Of a DNA stretch of 64,000 nt, positions 1 to 9,695 are shown piece after piece. Position numbers and translations under genes: made by a program. Under the pieces are notes generated by a model. It had not been told where the DNA came from and did no database searches. It saw nothing but the letters and a program-made list of their open reading frames with translations. The stretch comes from Streptomyces sp. NWU339. Lineage in GTDB: Bacteria; Actinomycetota; Actinomycetes; Streptomycetales; Streptomycetaceae. Each line of letters opens with the position of its first letter. The stretch's first letter is position 1. The stretch is from positions 176,524-240,523 of the forward strand of contig NZ_QFRK01000007.1 of NCBI RefSeq assembly GCF_003143855.1. Direction: 5' to 3'.

Positions 1-2127
1 GACGGCCATCGCCCGGGAGCGTGCCTCTGCGTCCCGCTGTTCGCTGACCTTCCCCTGGTAGACGAGGAACGTGCCGAGCCCGACGACCAGCGCGATCACC
101 ACGGCGACCGCGATCCACGCGGCGCGCAGCCGGTTCCGTCGCGCGCGGCGTCGCTGCTGCGCGAGTTTGAGGAAATTCCGTTCTTCCGCGTCGAGCTCTT
201 TCTCCCTGCTCTTCAAATGCCTTTCTAAACTGGCCAGGTGGAGACCAGCGGGCAGCAGTCCCGCCGCCTTGTCCCCGTCGGTCCATCGCTTGAGCTCATG
301 GGCGAGTTCCCACCGCGCGGCCAGGAACTCGCTGTCGGACCGCACCTGCTCCTGCAGGGCCGGCCATTCGGTGACCAGCGCTTCATGGGCCAGCTCGACG
401 GACTCCGGTTCTCCCCGCCCCCCGTGGATGACGAGCAGTCGGTGCTCGGTGCCGGCGAGCCGGACCGCGATGTCCCACCGCTCGTCACCCGCCTCCTGCC
501 GGGTGAGTCTGCGGCGCAGCGGGTGCGGGCTGTCGTCGGGCAGCACCCGGACGAGCCCGGTGAGCAGCCGACTTGCCTCGCCGCCCTTCTGCTTCTCCTC
601 GTCCGTGACGCACTTGTCCCAGGCCCGCGTGGCATGGCCTGCCAGCGCGCCGGAGACGCCACCGGCCTCCTCGTACGTCGCCGTCCGGAGCCGACCGCCC
701 TCCTTGCCCTCCCACAGCTTTTCCAGGACGAAGCCGAGGAGCGGCAGTGTCCCCGCTTCGCTGCCGGCGTCGTCCAGGATCCGTTCGACGAGGCCCGGTT
801 CGTAGGTCACGGCCACGCCCGGGAGATTCTCCAGCGGCTTGGTCATCACGTCCGTGAGCTGCTTGCGGGACATCGGCGTCAGCGGCAGGGTGTCTCCGCG
901 ATGCAGCGCGGGACCGAGGCTCGGGTGTCTGAGGGCGGCGTCGATGAAGTCGGCCCGGAGGGTGACCAGGACGCCGGGCGCGCCGACCGGCCGGATCTCC
1001 GGGAAGAGCACATCGACCACCCGGGCGACCTCGGTGTCCGTGTCGGCGAGCAGCGCTTCGGCCTGGTCGAGTACGACGAGGAGCTTGCCGCCCGACTTGC
1101 CGCGGAGGCGATGAAGGGTGTCCACGAGCCCCAGCTCCGTGAGCCACTCCTGCACTTCACCGGCATTTCGCGCCCCGTGCCGCCGAGTGCGGTAGGCCTC
1201 GTACAGCTCGGTGGCGAGCGCGGCCAGCGGCGAGGAGACCGGTCCGGCGTCCACCACCACGATGTCGTATCCCTTTTCACGCATCTCCGGCACCACACCG
1301 GCCAGTGCGAGCGACGACTTGCCCGAGCCCGACGGCCCGTACACGGTGACGCTCGGACGCCCGGCCAGCAGAGCGCCGGTCACCTTCGCCTTGTCGTCGT
1401 CACGGCCGAAGTAGACGCCCGCGTCGCCCTCCTGGAAGGTCTTGAGGCTCCGGAAGGGCGACGGCGGTTCCACGATCTTCTCGAGCTCGGGGATGAGCCT
1501 CAGTACCGTGCTCGCGCGGATCACGAACGTCTGCTGGGTCTCACTGCCCCCCCGCTGGCTCTGCGCGACGAGACCCACGACCGTACGGCCACGGGAATCC
1601 CAGACCGGGCTGCCGCTGAAACCCTCCTCGATGTGGGGCCTGGTCTCATCGGTCCGGGAGAGTTGTCGCCAGCCCTCCTCCGTCGGCCCGCCCAGGACTC
1701 CCCAGTACCAGGTTCCGCCCGGCCGGGGCCCCGTGAATCCGACGATGCCGACTCTCTTGTCCCAGGCGGTCGCGGGCTCGGCCAGGGCCAACGGACGGCC
1801 ACCAGGTACGGTGCCCTGTACGCGCAGGACCGCGACGTCTCCGGTGCTGTCGTCCTGCTCCTCGACGTAGTGCTCGACCTCGGCGGTCCAGGACTGCCCC
1901 GCCAGGTCCGCGTCCAACGGCATGTCCAGCGTCACCTGGGTTCCGGCCGCCACCTTCGCCGTGCCGTCTTCCTCTCCCGAGGCGTACGCCACCACATGGG
2001 CGCAGGTCAGCACCACGTCCGGTGCCAGGAGGAAGCCCGCGCCCACGGGCTCACCGTTCTGTCCCTTGATCCGGACGACCGACGAGACCAGCGCCTCGTC
2101 AGGCTCCTGCGGCTCCGCCCCCGTCAT
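1..2127 (-). CDS. Trypsin-like protease / STAND NTPase fusion, 3' end outside window
   Basis: Leftward gene open at the left edge; 709 codons are visible from the ATG at 2127. Residues 1-200 form a trypsin-like serine protease: His44 in TCAHVVA, Asp97 in TGDVAVL and Ser171 in GFSGSPVW make the triad. Residues ~225-600 are an nSTAND1-type P-loop NTPase, with FRSLKTFQEGDAGVYFGR leading into the Walker A GPSGSGKS (264-271) and LLVVLDQAEALL as Walker B. A membrane segment (WIAVAVVIALVVGLGTFL) lies near the end of the visible part. In known relatives such fusions continue into repeat sensor domains; that part is not visible here. It is the last gene of a three-gene leftward operon, 48 bases after the Trypco1 gene. 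Inference: a membrane-anchored, NTP-regulated protease of a conflict or self-destruct system. The domain assignment is firm, the role is inferred. Confidence 0.88.
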   Translation of the reverse strand, partial: MTGAEPQEPDEALVSSVVRIKGQNGEPVGAGFLLAPDVVLTCAHVVAYASGEEDGTAKVAAGTQVTLDMPLDADLAGQSWTAEVEHYVEEQDDSTGDVAVLRVQGTVPGGRPLALAEPATAWDKRVGIVGFTGPRPGGTWYWGVLGGPTEEGWRQLSRTDETRPHIEEGFSGSPVWDSRGRTVVGLVAQSQRGGSETQQTFVIRASTVLRLIPELEKIVEPPSPFRSLKTFQEGDAGVYFGRDDDKAKVTGALLAGRPSVTVYGPSGSGKSSLALAGVVPEMREKGYDIVVVDAGPVSSPLAALATELYEAYRTRRHGARNAGEVQEWLTELGLVDTLHRLRGKSGGKLLVVLDQAEALLADTDTEVARVVDVLFPEIRPVGAPGVLVTLRADFIDAALRHPSLGPALHRGDTLPLTPMSRKQLTDVMTKPLENLPGVAVTYEPGLVERILDDAGSEAGTLPLLGFVLEKLWEGKEGGRLRTATYEEAGGVSGALAGHATRAWDKCVTDEEKQKGGEASRLLTGLVRVLPDDSPHPLRRRLTRQEAGDERWDIAVRLAGTEHRLLVIHGGRGEPESVELAHEALVTEWPALQEQVRSDSEFLAARWELAHELKRWTDGDKAAGLLPAGLHLASLERHLKSREKELDAEERNFLKLAQQRRRARRNRLRAAWIAVAVVIALVVGLGTFLVYQGKVSEQRDAEARSRAMAV

Positions 2128-2175
2128 ACGGCCCCCGTCTCGCCACGGCCCGACAATCCCTACGGGCTCAACTCC

Positions 2176-2541
2176 TCACGGATTATTGACCGTCGTTCCA
2201 GGATCGTCACTCCTGTTCCATGTGAGGGTCACGGAAAAGTTCGCCGCGGTGGCGGTGCTCGCGATGACCACGTCGGCCTCGGCCGACAGGGACACCCCGA
2301 ACTCCAGAGTGATTTCATCAGGCGCGTTGGTCAGTCCCCGGAACCGTCCGACGAAGCTCTCCGCGACAGGCCGCACGGTGTCCAGCATCTCGCCGAACGA
2401 TCTCTGGGCCCGCGCCACGGAACGGCCACCGCGACCCACCCGCACCAGGGATTCGTCCACTTCGCGGATCTGCACCCGTATTGTTTCCTCGCCACCGTCG
2501 CGGAGGGGTACCTCAACCGTGTGGACAGGGCGATCGCTCAC
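2176..2541 (-). CDS. Trypsin-co-occurring (Trypco1 / CU044_2847-like) small protein
   Basis: A 121-residue protein read from GTG at 2541. It opens with the pattern seen in the CU044_2847/Trypco1 family: VHTVEVPLRDGGEETIRVQI, then a beta-rich C-terminal half (EITLEFGVSLSAEADVVIA, ANFSVTLTW). The family is named for its habit of sitting next to trypsin-like proteases with NTPase domains, as here. The GTG start is chosen because GGAGG lies 5 bases upstream and the start overlaps the stop of the preceding gene as GTGA; an in-frame ATG 39 bases upstream has no such support. There is no signal peptide or membrane segment. Its biochemical role is unknown; it may be a regulator or adaptor of the protease. 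Confidence 0.8.
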   Translation of the reverse strand: MSDRPVHTVEVPLRDGGEETIRVQIREVDESLVRVGRGGRSVARAQRSFGEMLDTVRPVAESFVGRFRGLTNAPDEITLEFGVSLSAEADVVIASTATAANFSVTLTWNRSDDPGTTVNNP

Positions 2542-2798
2542 TGCATCCTCCAGCACTCGGAAGCCGGAGAGCATAGCCAATCCCGCGCACGGTTCGCTTG
2601 TGGAGGTCGTCTACACAGCCCTTGCTCGGCATGCTTCTTCCACCACTCCACGCACCCCTGGCACGTCGCCGACCCGAGCACGCCCCAGCCCGGGCAATCC
2701 GTGCACTGTGCGGAGGTGGATATCGCCCCGTCGTCCAGGGCGCAGCTACCGCACGGACTCTGCCCGGCGCACACCCAAGGTGATCCCGCGGGCACCAT
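2538..2798 (-). CDS. Small Cys-rich, zinc-ribbon-like protein
   Basis: An 86-codon frame not recognised by name. After a short leader it shows evenly spaced cysteine pairs: CAGQSPCGSC, CTDC, CQGC, a WWKKH helix, then further single cysteines (GLCRR, WLC, ECW). The paired CxxC spacing suggests a treble-clef or zinc-ribbon fold. Its TGA overlaps the GTG of the Trypco1 gene by four bases, which is strong evidence that it is the first gene of the protease operon. The ATG at 2798 has no clear Shine-Dalgarno site; GTG codons at 2795 and 2774 are alternatives. A DNA-, RNA- or ligand-sensing role is a guess. The frame is well supported by the cysteine pattern and coupling, the exact start is not. Confidence 0.6.
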   Translation of the reverse strand: MVPAGSPWVCAGQSPCGSCALDDGAISTSAQCTDCPGWGVLGSATCQGCVEWWKKHAEQGLCRRPPQANRARDWLCSPASECWRMQ

Positions 2799-2922
2799 GT
2801 GGTACGGAGGATTCCGCACCGACGGACATACGTGTCGGTGCCACCTGGCAGGATGGGAACGCGTCGAGAAGTGCGCGAGCCGTGCAGCCGAGCCATGAGC
2901 CGAGAGAAGGAACGACCGCCTG
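2799..2922. promoter_or_regulatory. Divergent promoter region between protease operon and pglY
   Basis: This 124-base gap separates the leftward Cys-rich/Trypco1/protease operon from the rightward pglY operon, so it must hold promoters for both or their readthrough equivalents. I see no clean -10/-35 pair or palindrome. GAGAAGGA about 11 bases before the pglY ATG is the likely ribosome site. Confidence 0.4.
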
Positions 2923-5900
2923 ATGCCCACGAGCGAGTTCCTGCTGAAGGACGTCATCGAGATCAAGGAAGACGTCCACGCCGGCGACTTCAAGATCGAG
3001 CTTTCGCAGGGTTTCAGCGAGACCGACGCCCGGGTGGCCGAGTACGTGGTCACCGAGCAGCTCCAGGAGGCCTTTCGGCAGGCCCTGGACCTCGTGGCGG
3101 CCTGCGTCAGGTCGGGCAACTCGGAAGCCGCCTACCTGCACGGTTCCTTCGGCTCCGGCAAGAGTCACTTCCTGACCGTGCTGCACGCCGTGCTCAACAA
3201 CCACCCGGCCGTCCGCACCAAGTCCCGGCTGGTGGAGGTGGTCGCGCCGCACGACGAGTGGCTGCGGCGGAGCAGGTTCCTGATGGTGCCGTACCACCTC
3301 GTCGGCTCTGCCGACCTCGACTCCGCTCTCCTCGGCGGCTACGTGCACACGGTGCGCGAACTGCACCCCGACAAGCCGCTGCCCCCCGTCTACCGGGCCG
3401 ACGCCCTGTTGGCCGACGCCCGCAACCAGCGCGAGTTCCTCGGCGACGACGCCAAGTTCCTGCAGTGGCTCGGCAAGGGGGCCGCGGCCCTCACCCCGAG
3501 CGCAGCCGCGCCCGTGGAAGCCGACCCGGACGACATGCCGATGATCGACGGCGAGGCCGTGGCGCTGCCCGCCGGGACGTGGACCGGCGCCGACTTCGAC
3601 CGGGCCTTCGCCGGCGCGCCTGACGACCCCTACCGCGAGCGGCTGGTCTCCGCCCTGCTCAGCGGTCCCATGGCCGCCTACGCGCAGGGCATGCGCGGCG
3701 AGGCCAGCGCGTTCCTGCCGCTGGAGAACGGCCTCAAGGTCATCTCCCGGCACGCCCAGTCCCTGGGGTACACCGGAGTCGTCCTCTTCCTCGACGAACT
3801 CGTCCTGTGGCTCCAGGCGAAGATGGGCAACCAGGACTTCGTACGCGACCAGGTGCAGCGGCTGGTCAAGCTGATCGAGTCGGGGGACAGCGGCCGGCCG
3901 GTGCCGATCGTGTCGTTCATCTCCCGCCAGCGCGACCTGTCCCAGCTGATCGGCTCGGACGTCGTCGGCGCCGACGTGACCAACCTCGAAGCCCAGATCG
4001 AGTACCTGGCCGAGCGGTTCAACGTCGTCGACCTCGAGGACAGCAACCTCGTCGAGATCATCAAGCACCGCGTGCTCGCCCCGAAGCCCGGCATGGAGTC
4101 CGTGCGCGACGACGCCTTCAAACTGGTGGAGTCCTCCAACGACGAGGTCCGGCAGATCCTCCTGGACGCGCAGGGCCGCACCGAGGCCTCCTGGGACGAC
4201 TTCCGGGAGCTGTACCCGCTCTCCCCGGCGCTCCTCAACGTCCTCGTCGACCTCTCGGGCGCCCTCCAGCGCGAGCGCACCGGCCTCAAACTCGTCCAGG
4301 AGCTGCTGCGCCGCCGCCGCGACGACCTGAAGCTCGGCGAACTCATCCCGCTCGGCGACCTGTGGGACGTCATCGCCCACCGCTCCGGCGCCGCGTTCAC
4401 CCCCCGGCTGCGCAAGGACGCCGAGACCGCGGACGACTTCCACGGACGGGTGCGCGAGGAACTGCTGCGCAAGTACAAGACCCCCGACGACAAGCGGTTC
4501 CAGGCCGACGAACGGCTCGTCAAGACCCTGCTGCTGGCCGCGCTCGCACCCAACGTGCCCGCCCTGACCCGGCTGACCGGCACCCGGCTCGCCGCCCTCA
4601 ACCACGGTTCGATCCGGACCCGGGTCGGGGACGCCGGCTCCGTCGCCGCCAAGCGGCTGCGGGAGCTGCAGGTCTCCTTCGACAGCGAGCTGCGCAGCGA
4701 GGGGGACAGGACCGACCCCGTCTTCCACCTGCACCTCTCCGACATCGACGTCGAACCGCTCCTCGAAGAGGTGCAGGGTGTCGCCGACCAGCTCGGCTAC
4801 CGACGGCAGTGGATCAAGGACCAGCTCTGGCGCGAGCTGGGCATCCAGGACACCCAGCCCTTCGTCTGCGAACGGGACGTCGTCTGGCGCGGCACCAAGC
4901 GGACCGTCGAGTTCGTCTTCGGCAACGTGCGCGACCCCCACCTGCCCGACGACGAGTTCGCACCCCAGCAGGCCGGGAACCTCCGCATCGTCTTCGACTA
5001 CCCCTTCGACGACGGCGACCACGGCCCCATCGACGACCTCCAGCGCGTCAAACGGCTCCGGGGAGCGGGCCGCACCGAGCCCACGCTCGTCTGGCTGGCC
5101 GACTTCTTCTCCGAACAGACCTCCCGGCAGCTCGGCCGCCTGCTGAAGATCAACTACCTGCTGGAGCGCGACCGGCTCGAAGAGCACACCGCCACCCGCC
5201 CCGCCGAGGAGCGGACACAGATCCGCAACCAGCTCAAGGCGTCCCGCGACAACATCAGCGGCCACCTCACCGAAGCACTGCTCCAGCTCTACGGGATCAA
5301 CCACGCCGAGCCGGAGACCGTCGGAGCGACCGTCCCCGACGGCCAGCACCTGGTCTCCCTGCTACCGGGCTTCACCCGCACCCGCCCCGAGCCGTCGGTC
5401 GGCTTCGAACAGAACCTGCTGCTGCTCGCCGACGGCATGTTCGCCGCCCGCTACCCCAAGCACCCCGACTTCGACCCGCGGCTGACGCGCAAGGCCATCA
5501 CCGTGCGCGAACTCAAGACCACCATGGAGTGGATCGCCCGGGCGATGGAGGACGGCTCCCGACGGGTCGTCGTGGACAGCCACCCGCTGCCCGTCGTCAG
5601 GAAGATCGTGCACGCGCTCGGCCTCGGCGAGGTCCACGACGGACCGCTCAACGTCAGCAACGACTGGCGGCTGCGCATCAACAAGAAGGCCGCCGAGAAC
5701 CCCGACACCGGCGACGACCTCGCTGTCGAGACGATCCGCGACTGGATCACCGAGCTCGGCTACGAGGGCCTCGACCGCAACGTGGGCAACCTGATCATCG
5801 CGACCTACGCGCTGCTCGACGACCGCACCTGGATCTACCAGACCCAGGTCGTTCCGCAGGCCCCCGAACTCGACCGCATAGTCCCCGGATACGGACTGCG

Positions 5901-6894
5901 GGCCGTCCCCCTCCCCGACGAGGACACCTTCGCCACCGCACTGCGGCGCGCAGGGGCGGTCTTCGGACAGAGCGTGTCGCCGGTGCTCTTCGCCAGGAAC
6001 GTCTCGCGGCTCGCCGCGCAGGTGCGCACCGTCGCCGAAGAGCACCGCACCGCCGTGGGGGAGACCCGGACACTGCTCCAGGACAACGCCGTACGACTCG
6101 GTCTGGAAGGAGCCGGCGGCGTGGACGCGCCGCGGCTGAAGTCCACGAAGGCCGCCGCCGACCTGATCGCCCGCCTGCTGCGCACCACCGACGCCACCAG
6201 TCTCACGCGGGAACTCGCCGAAGCCGCCTACGAGGTGACGGACCGCCAGATCGGTGCTGCTCTCAAGCAGGCCCCCGAGGTGCTGCAGGTGCTGCGGGCC
6301 CAGCGCGACGGCCGCTGGTCCGACCTGGACATGGTCCGCGAACTCGCGGGCCGGGACGACGGCGTCGGCGACCGGGCACAGCGGCTGCTGGACACCGTCC
6401 GCCGGGCGGCCAACGCCCACGAGGAGGACGAATCGCTCGTCCCGGTACTGGACTCGCTGCAGGAGTCGGCAGTGGCCCTCATGCGGGAGGCCACCCGGCT
6501 CGCCCAGGCGGCCCGGCCGGTGGAACCCGTACAGCCCGCCGAGCCGACCGCGGAAGACGTACGCCTCACCGAGCACGGCACACCCCCGGTGCCCGTGGCT
6601 CCCGCCGCCGTCCCCGCCGAGCCGGACCGGGACCGCCCGCGTTCCGGACCGGCTCCGCGGGACCCGCGCGTGGGCTACGCGGCCGAGTCCGCCCGCCGCC
6701 CCGGCGCGTACGTCGTCGAACCCACCCAGCTGGAGAGCACGCTCGCGGCGACCGTCGACGGGCTCAGCGCCGACATCCGCCGCTTCCTCACCGCGCACCC
6801 CGGAGCCCGCGTCCAGGTCACCTGGCAGGTGGTCGAGGACGCCCACGGCGAGACCGGCGACACCGACCGGGACGAGAAGGAGACCGAACGCTGA
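2923..6894 (+). CDS. pglY: BREX type 2 P-loop ATPase PglY
   Basis: A 1323-residue ATPase. The Walker A is GSFGSGKS near residues 74-81 and the Walker B VVLFLDELVLWL is near 286-297. The size is close to Streptomyces PglY proteins (about 1,290 residues), and pglZ follows directly, overlapping as TGATG. In the Pgl/BREX-2 phage-defence system PglY is the large BrxC-like ATPase needed, with PglZ, for self/non-self discrimination. The C-terminal ~150 residues are Pro/Ala/Glu-rich and probably a flexible linker before a short conserved end. The start is ATG with a GAGAAGGA motif upstream. Neither the PglX methyltransferase nor the PglW kinase is in the window. Family identity is confident from motifs, length and synteny. 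Confidence 0.88.
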   Translation: MPTSEFLLKDVIEIKEDVHAGDFKIELSQGFSETDARVAEYVVTEQLQEAFRQALDLVAACVRSGNSEAAYLHGSFGSGKSHFLTVLHAVLNNHPAVRTKSRLVEVVAPHDEWLRRSRFLMVPYHLVGSADLDSALLGGYVHTVRELHPDKPLPPVYRADALLADARNQREFLGDDAKFLQWLGKGAAALTPSAAAPVEADPDDMPMIDGEAVALPAGTWTGADFDRAFAGAPDDPYRERLVSALLSGPMAAYAQGMRGEASAFLPLENGLKVISRHAQSLGYTGVVLFLDELVLWLQAKMGNQDFVRDQVQRLVKLIESGDSGRPVPIVSFISRQRDLSQLIGSDVVGADVTNLEAQIEYLAERFNVVDLEDSNLVEIIKHRVLAPKPGMESVRDDAFKLVESSNDEVRQILLDAQGRTEASWDDFRELYPLSPALLNVLVDLSGALQRERTGLKLVQELLRRRRDDLKLGELIPLGDLWDVIAHRSGAAFTPRLRKDAETADDFHGRVREELLRKYKTPDDKRFQADERLVKTLLLAALAPNVPALTRLTGTRLAALNHGSIRTRVGDAGSVAAKRLRELQVSFDSELRSEGDRTDPVFHLHLSDIDVEPLLEEVQGVADQLGYRRQWIKDQLWRELGIQDTQPFVCERDVVWRGTKRTVEFVFGNVRDPHLPDDEFAPQQAGNLRIVFDYPFDDGDHGPIDDLQRVKRLRGAGRTEPTLVWLADFFSEQTSRQLGRLLKINYLLERDRLEEHTATRPAEERTQIRNQLKASRDNISGHLTEALLQLYGINHAEPETVGATVPDGQHLVSLLPGFTRTRPEPSVGFEQNLLLLADGMFAARYPKHPDFDPRLTRKAITVRELKTTMEWIARAMEDGSRRVVVDSHPLPVVRKIVHALGLGEVHDGPLNVSNDWRLRINKKAAENPDTGDDLAVETIRDWITELGYEGLDRNVGNLIIATYALLDDRTWIYQTQVVPQAPELDRIVPGYGLRAVPLPDEDTFATALRRAGAVFGQSVSPVLFARNVSRLAAQVRTVAEEHRTAVGETRTLLQDNAVRLGLEGAGGVDAPRLKSTKAAADLIARLLRTTDATSLTRELAEAAYEVTDRQIGAALKQAPEVLQVLRAQRDGRWSDLDMVRELAGRDDGVGDRAQRLLDTVRRAANAHEEDESLVPVLDSLQESAVALMREATRLAQAARPVEPVQPAEPTAEDVRLTEHGTPPVPVAPAAVPAEPDRDRPRSGPAPRDPRVGYAAESARRPGAYVVEPTQLESTLAATVDGLSADIRRFLTAHPGARVQVTWQVVEDAHGETGDTDRDEKETER

Positions 6895-9695
6895 TGGCGC
6901 TCCTGCCACAGGTGGGACGGCGCACCGTCGAGGCACTCCTGGACCGGCACGCCAAGAAGCTGGCCGAGCACAGCCTGATGCTGGTCCACGGCCAGTACGC
7001 GGCCGGCTCGGCCACCACCTTCACCGCCGAGGTCGGTGAGCGGACCCGCCGCGTCACGGTGCGCGACGAGTCCTCCGTCCTCGGCATCCTGGCCGCCTGG
7101 CACAGCCACCGCGACGAGGCCGCCCCCGGCGACCTGCTGGTGGTCACCACCGGCGTCGACGACGACCAGCTCGGCTGGGACGTGCGCGGACACGCGGTGC
7201 ACCGGCGCACGCTCAACGTCGAGAAGGCCGAGATCGTGACGCAGCGGTTCGGGGCCACCGGACTCGACGTGCGCATGTACCGCGAGGACTGGCTGCTCCA
7301 GGCCCTCGTCGACGCCGAACCCGCCGGACGGGGATGGCCGCGCACCGCGGGCACCCTCACCCGGGACGCCGCCCTGCGCGCCCTGGTCGTCGAGCGCCTC
7401 GGACTCGACCACCCGGACATCTCGCCCCACGCCCCGGCGGAGGCCGCCGTGGACGCGGACGTGCTGCTCGCCTGGTCGCGCACTCCCGCCGGGCCGCGCC
7501 GTTTCGCCGAACTCGGCGACACCGAACGCGCGGAGCTGAAGAGGTGGCTCGGTGAGGTCGCCGGGCCCGCCGTCCCCGTTCTGCTCACCCTCGCCGAGAT
7601 CGGACGGGGACACGACGCGATGGCGCTCGGCCTGCTCGGTGCCGCGCTGCGCGACCCCGCCGCCGACCCCGACGTGGCCCTCGCCGTCGGCGGACTGTTC
7701 GGCAAGGCCGGACCACGCCGGGGCGAGATCGGCGCCTTCACCGACGCGGTGGAGGGCACCCTCCTGCGCTGGATAGGGGAGGCCGCGGGTTCGGTTGACG
7801 CGCGTCACAAGGTGTTCGCCGTACTGCAGCGCGCCGACGATCTGGCCCGGGACGCCGGTCTCACCGCAGGACTCGACAACAGCCGTTTCCTCCTGTCCAG
7901 CTTCGCCGCCCAGCTCGCCGCTGTCGTCGAGGGCGCCCGCAGGTCCCCCGCGCAAGGCGAGAGCGCCCTGGCCGAGCTGACCGGGCACGCCTTGGCCGGA
8001 CTCTTCCCCGACCGGGTGCGCGTCGCCGAGATGGCCGTGCGTCTCGCACGGTGGTTGCGTCAGGGGCCGCCCGCCGTCACCTCCGTGGCCACCGGCGTGC
8101 GCGACCACGTCGCCGAGTGGGGGTGGGTGGACCGGGCGCTGTCCGTCCTCTGGGCCGGCGACCCCGGAGGTGACCCGGCTGTCGCACGGAGCCTGCGCGA
8201 CCTCTACGAGGACGGACGGGCCCAGCGTGAACGCCTCGACGAGCAGTTCGCCCGGCACCTGCTCGGCTGGACCCCGAACGCCACCGCCCAGCAGCCGGGC
8301 GGCTGCCTGGTCGTCGAGAACGTCCTCGACACCGTCGTGCGCCCCCTGACGACGGGCGGAGCGCCTCTGGTGATCGTGCTCGACGGGATGAGCAGCGCCG
8401 TCGCCGCGCAACTGGGGGAGGAAGCCGAACGGGAAGGCTGGCAGGAGATCGTGCCCCGGCCCGGCGAAGGAGCACGGCGCACCCGCCTCGCAGCCGTCTC
8501 CGCGCTGCCCTCGATCACCCGCACGAGCCGGGCGTCCCTGCTCAGCGGCACGGCCACCCAGGGAGGACAGTCCGTCGAGGCCTCCGGGTTCGCGACCTTC
8601 TGGAAGAAGCGGCGCAAGGACGCGGTCCTCTTCCACAAGGCGTCGATAGGGGGAGACGCGGGCCACTTCCTCGCCCAGGAACTCACCTCCGCGCTCGCCT
8701 CCGACGCGGTCGTCGGCGTCGTCCTCAACACCATCGACGACGCGCTCGACTCCGGCCAGCAGGGACAGCGCACCGTGTGGTCCCTCGGCGACATCACCTA
8801 CCTGCGGGAACTGCTGGCCGCCGCCCGCAGCTACGCGCGCCCCGTCGTCCTCGTCGCCGACCACGGACACGTCATCGACCGTGGCCGAGGCCGGGTCACC
8901 CCGGCTGCGGACGGCGGCGGCTCGGCACGCTGGCGGCCGGACGCCGACGCCGGCGACGGCGAGGTCGTGCTGAGCGGACCGCGCGTCCTCGAAGGCGGCG
9001 GCACCATCACCGTTCCCTGGCACGAGGACATCCGGTACGCCGCCCGCCGGGCCGGCTACCACGGCGGGGCCTCCCTCGCCGAGATCACCGTCCCGGTCCT
9101 CGTCCTCCTCCCCCCGAAGGAACTCGCTCCGCGCGACTGGGAACCGCTGCCCCGCGAACAGGCCACGCCCTCCTGGTGGAAGGCCACCGCCGCGCCCCCC
9201 GTCGAGGTGCCGGAATCCCGGACGGAGAGCGCCGCGCAGCCGGTGCGGAAACCCGCGAAGCCGACACGTCGGCAGGACGAGGAACTGTTCGGCACCGACG
9301 ACGTGGTGATGCCCGAAGCGGCACCGGAGACCACGCCTGCTCCCGCGACCCTCGGCGGGCGCGTGGTGGCGAGCGAGGTGTACGAGGCGCAGAAGGAGTA
9401 CGTGCGCAAGGCCCCGGAGGGCAAGGTCGTCGCCGCCGTCATCGACGCGCTCGCCGCCGCCGGGGGCACCATGTCGCCCGCCGCCCTGGCCGCCGCCATC
9501 TCGGCGACCGGCCGGGTGCGGCGCAACATCGAGGGCTTCGTCGCCACCGTGCAGCGCCTGCTCAACGTCGAGGGGTACCCGGTACTCGGCTTCGTCGACG
9601 CCGGTCACGCGGTCAAGCTCGACGTCGCCCTGCTCCGGGACCAGTTCCTGCCCGACGAAGCGAGGGCCGGGTCGCCGAGGAAGGAGACGTCATGA
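6894..9695 (+). CDS. pglZ: BREX type 2 phosphatase-like protein PglZ
   Basis: A 933-residue PglZ, slightly shorter than S. coelicolor PglZ (~957). The N-terminal third is the family-specific region (LPQVGRRTVEALLDRH at the start). The alkaline-phosphatase-superfamily PglZ core lies in the second half, with metal-binding Asp in IVLDGMSS (about residue 496), the PSITRTSRASLLSG stretch, and VLVADHGHVIDRG (Asp near 656). A Pro/Ala linker leads to a C-terminal helical domain. Members of this family act as metal-dependent nucleases or phosphodiesterases and are needed for BREX immunity. The ATG is fixed by the TGATG overlap with pglY, and the stop overlaps the brxD start as ATGA, so the genes are translationally coupled. 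Confidence 0.9.
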   Translation: MALLPQVGRRTVEALLDRHAKKLAEHSLMLVHGQYAAGSATTFTAEVGERTRRVTVRDESSVLGILAAWHSHRDEAAPGDLLVVTTGVDDDQLGWDVRGHAVHRRTLNVEKAEIVTQRFGATGLDVRMYREDWLLQALVDAEPAGRGWPRTAGTLTRDAALRALVVERLGLDHPDISPHAPAEAAVDADVLLAWSRTPAGPRRFAELGDTERAELKRWLGEVAGPAVPVLLTLAEIGRGHDAMALGLLGAALRDPAADPDVALAVGGLFGKAGPRRGEIGAFTDAVEGTLLRWIGEAAGSVDARHKVFAVLQRADDLARDAGLTAGLDNSRFLLSSFAAQLAAVVEGARRSPAQGESALAELTGHALAGLFPDRVRVAEMAVRLARWLRQGPPAVTSVATGVRDHVAEWGWVDRALSVLWAGDPGGDPAVARSLRDLYEDGRAQRERLDEQFARHLLGWTPNATAQQPGGCLVVENVLDTVVRPLTTGGAPLVIVLDGMSSAVAAQLGEEAEREGWQEIVPRPGEGARRTRLAAVSALPSITRTSRASLLSGTATQGGQSVEASGFATFWKKRRKDAVLFHKASIGGDAGHFLAQELTSALASDAVVGVVLNTIDDALDSGQQGQRTVWSLGDITYLRELLAAARSYARPVVLVADHGHVIDRGRGRVTPAADGGGSARWRPDADAGDGEVVLSGPRVLEGGGTITVPWHEDIRYAARRAGYHGGASLAEITVPVLVLLPPKELAPRDWEPLPREQATPSWWKATAAPPVEVPESRTESAAQPVRKPAKPTRRQDEELFGTDDVVMPEAAPETTPAPATLGGRVVASEVYEAQKEYVRKAPEGKVVAAVIDALAAAGGTMSPAALAAAISATGRVRRNIEGFVATVQRLLNVEGYPVLGFVDAGHAVKLDVALLRDQFLPDEARAGSPRKETS

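Noticed and set aside
238..2898. Long open frame antisense to the protease gene
   Set aside because: The opposite strand encodes clear trypsin and P-loop motifs; the long frame is a by-product of GC-rich codon bias.
2746..5349. 867-codon open frame on the minus strand of pglY
   Set aside because: Composition is a Val/Gly/Leu/Glu-rich mirror of pglY with no domain pattern; pglY has motifs and operon coupling.
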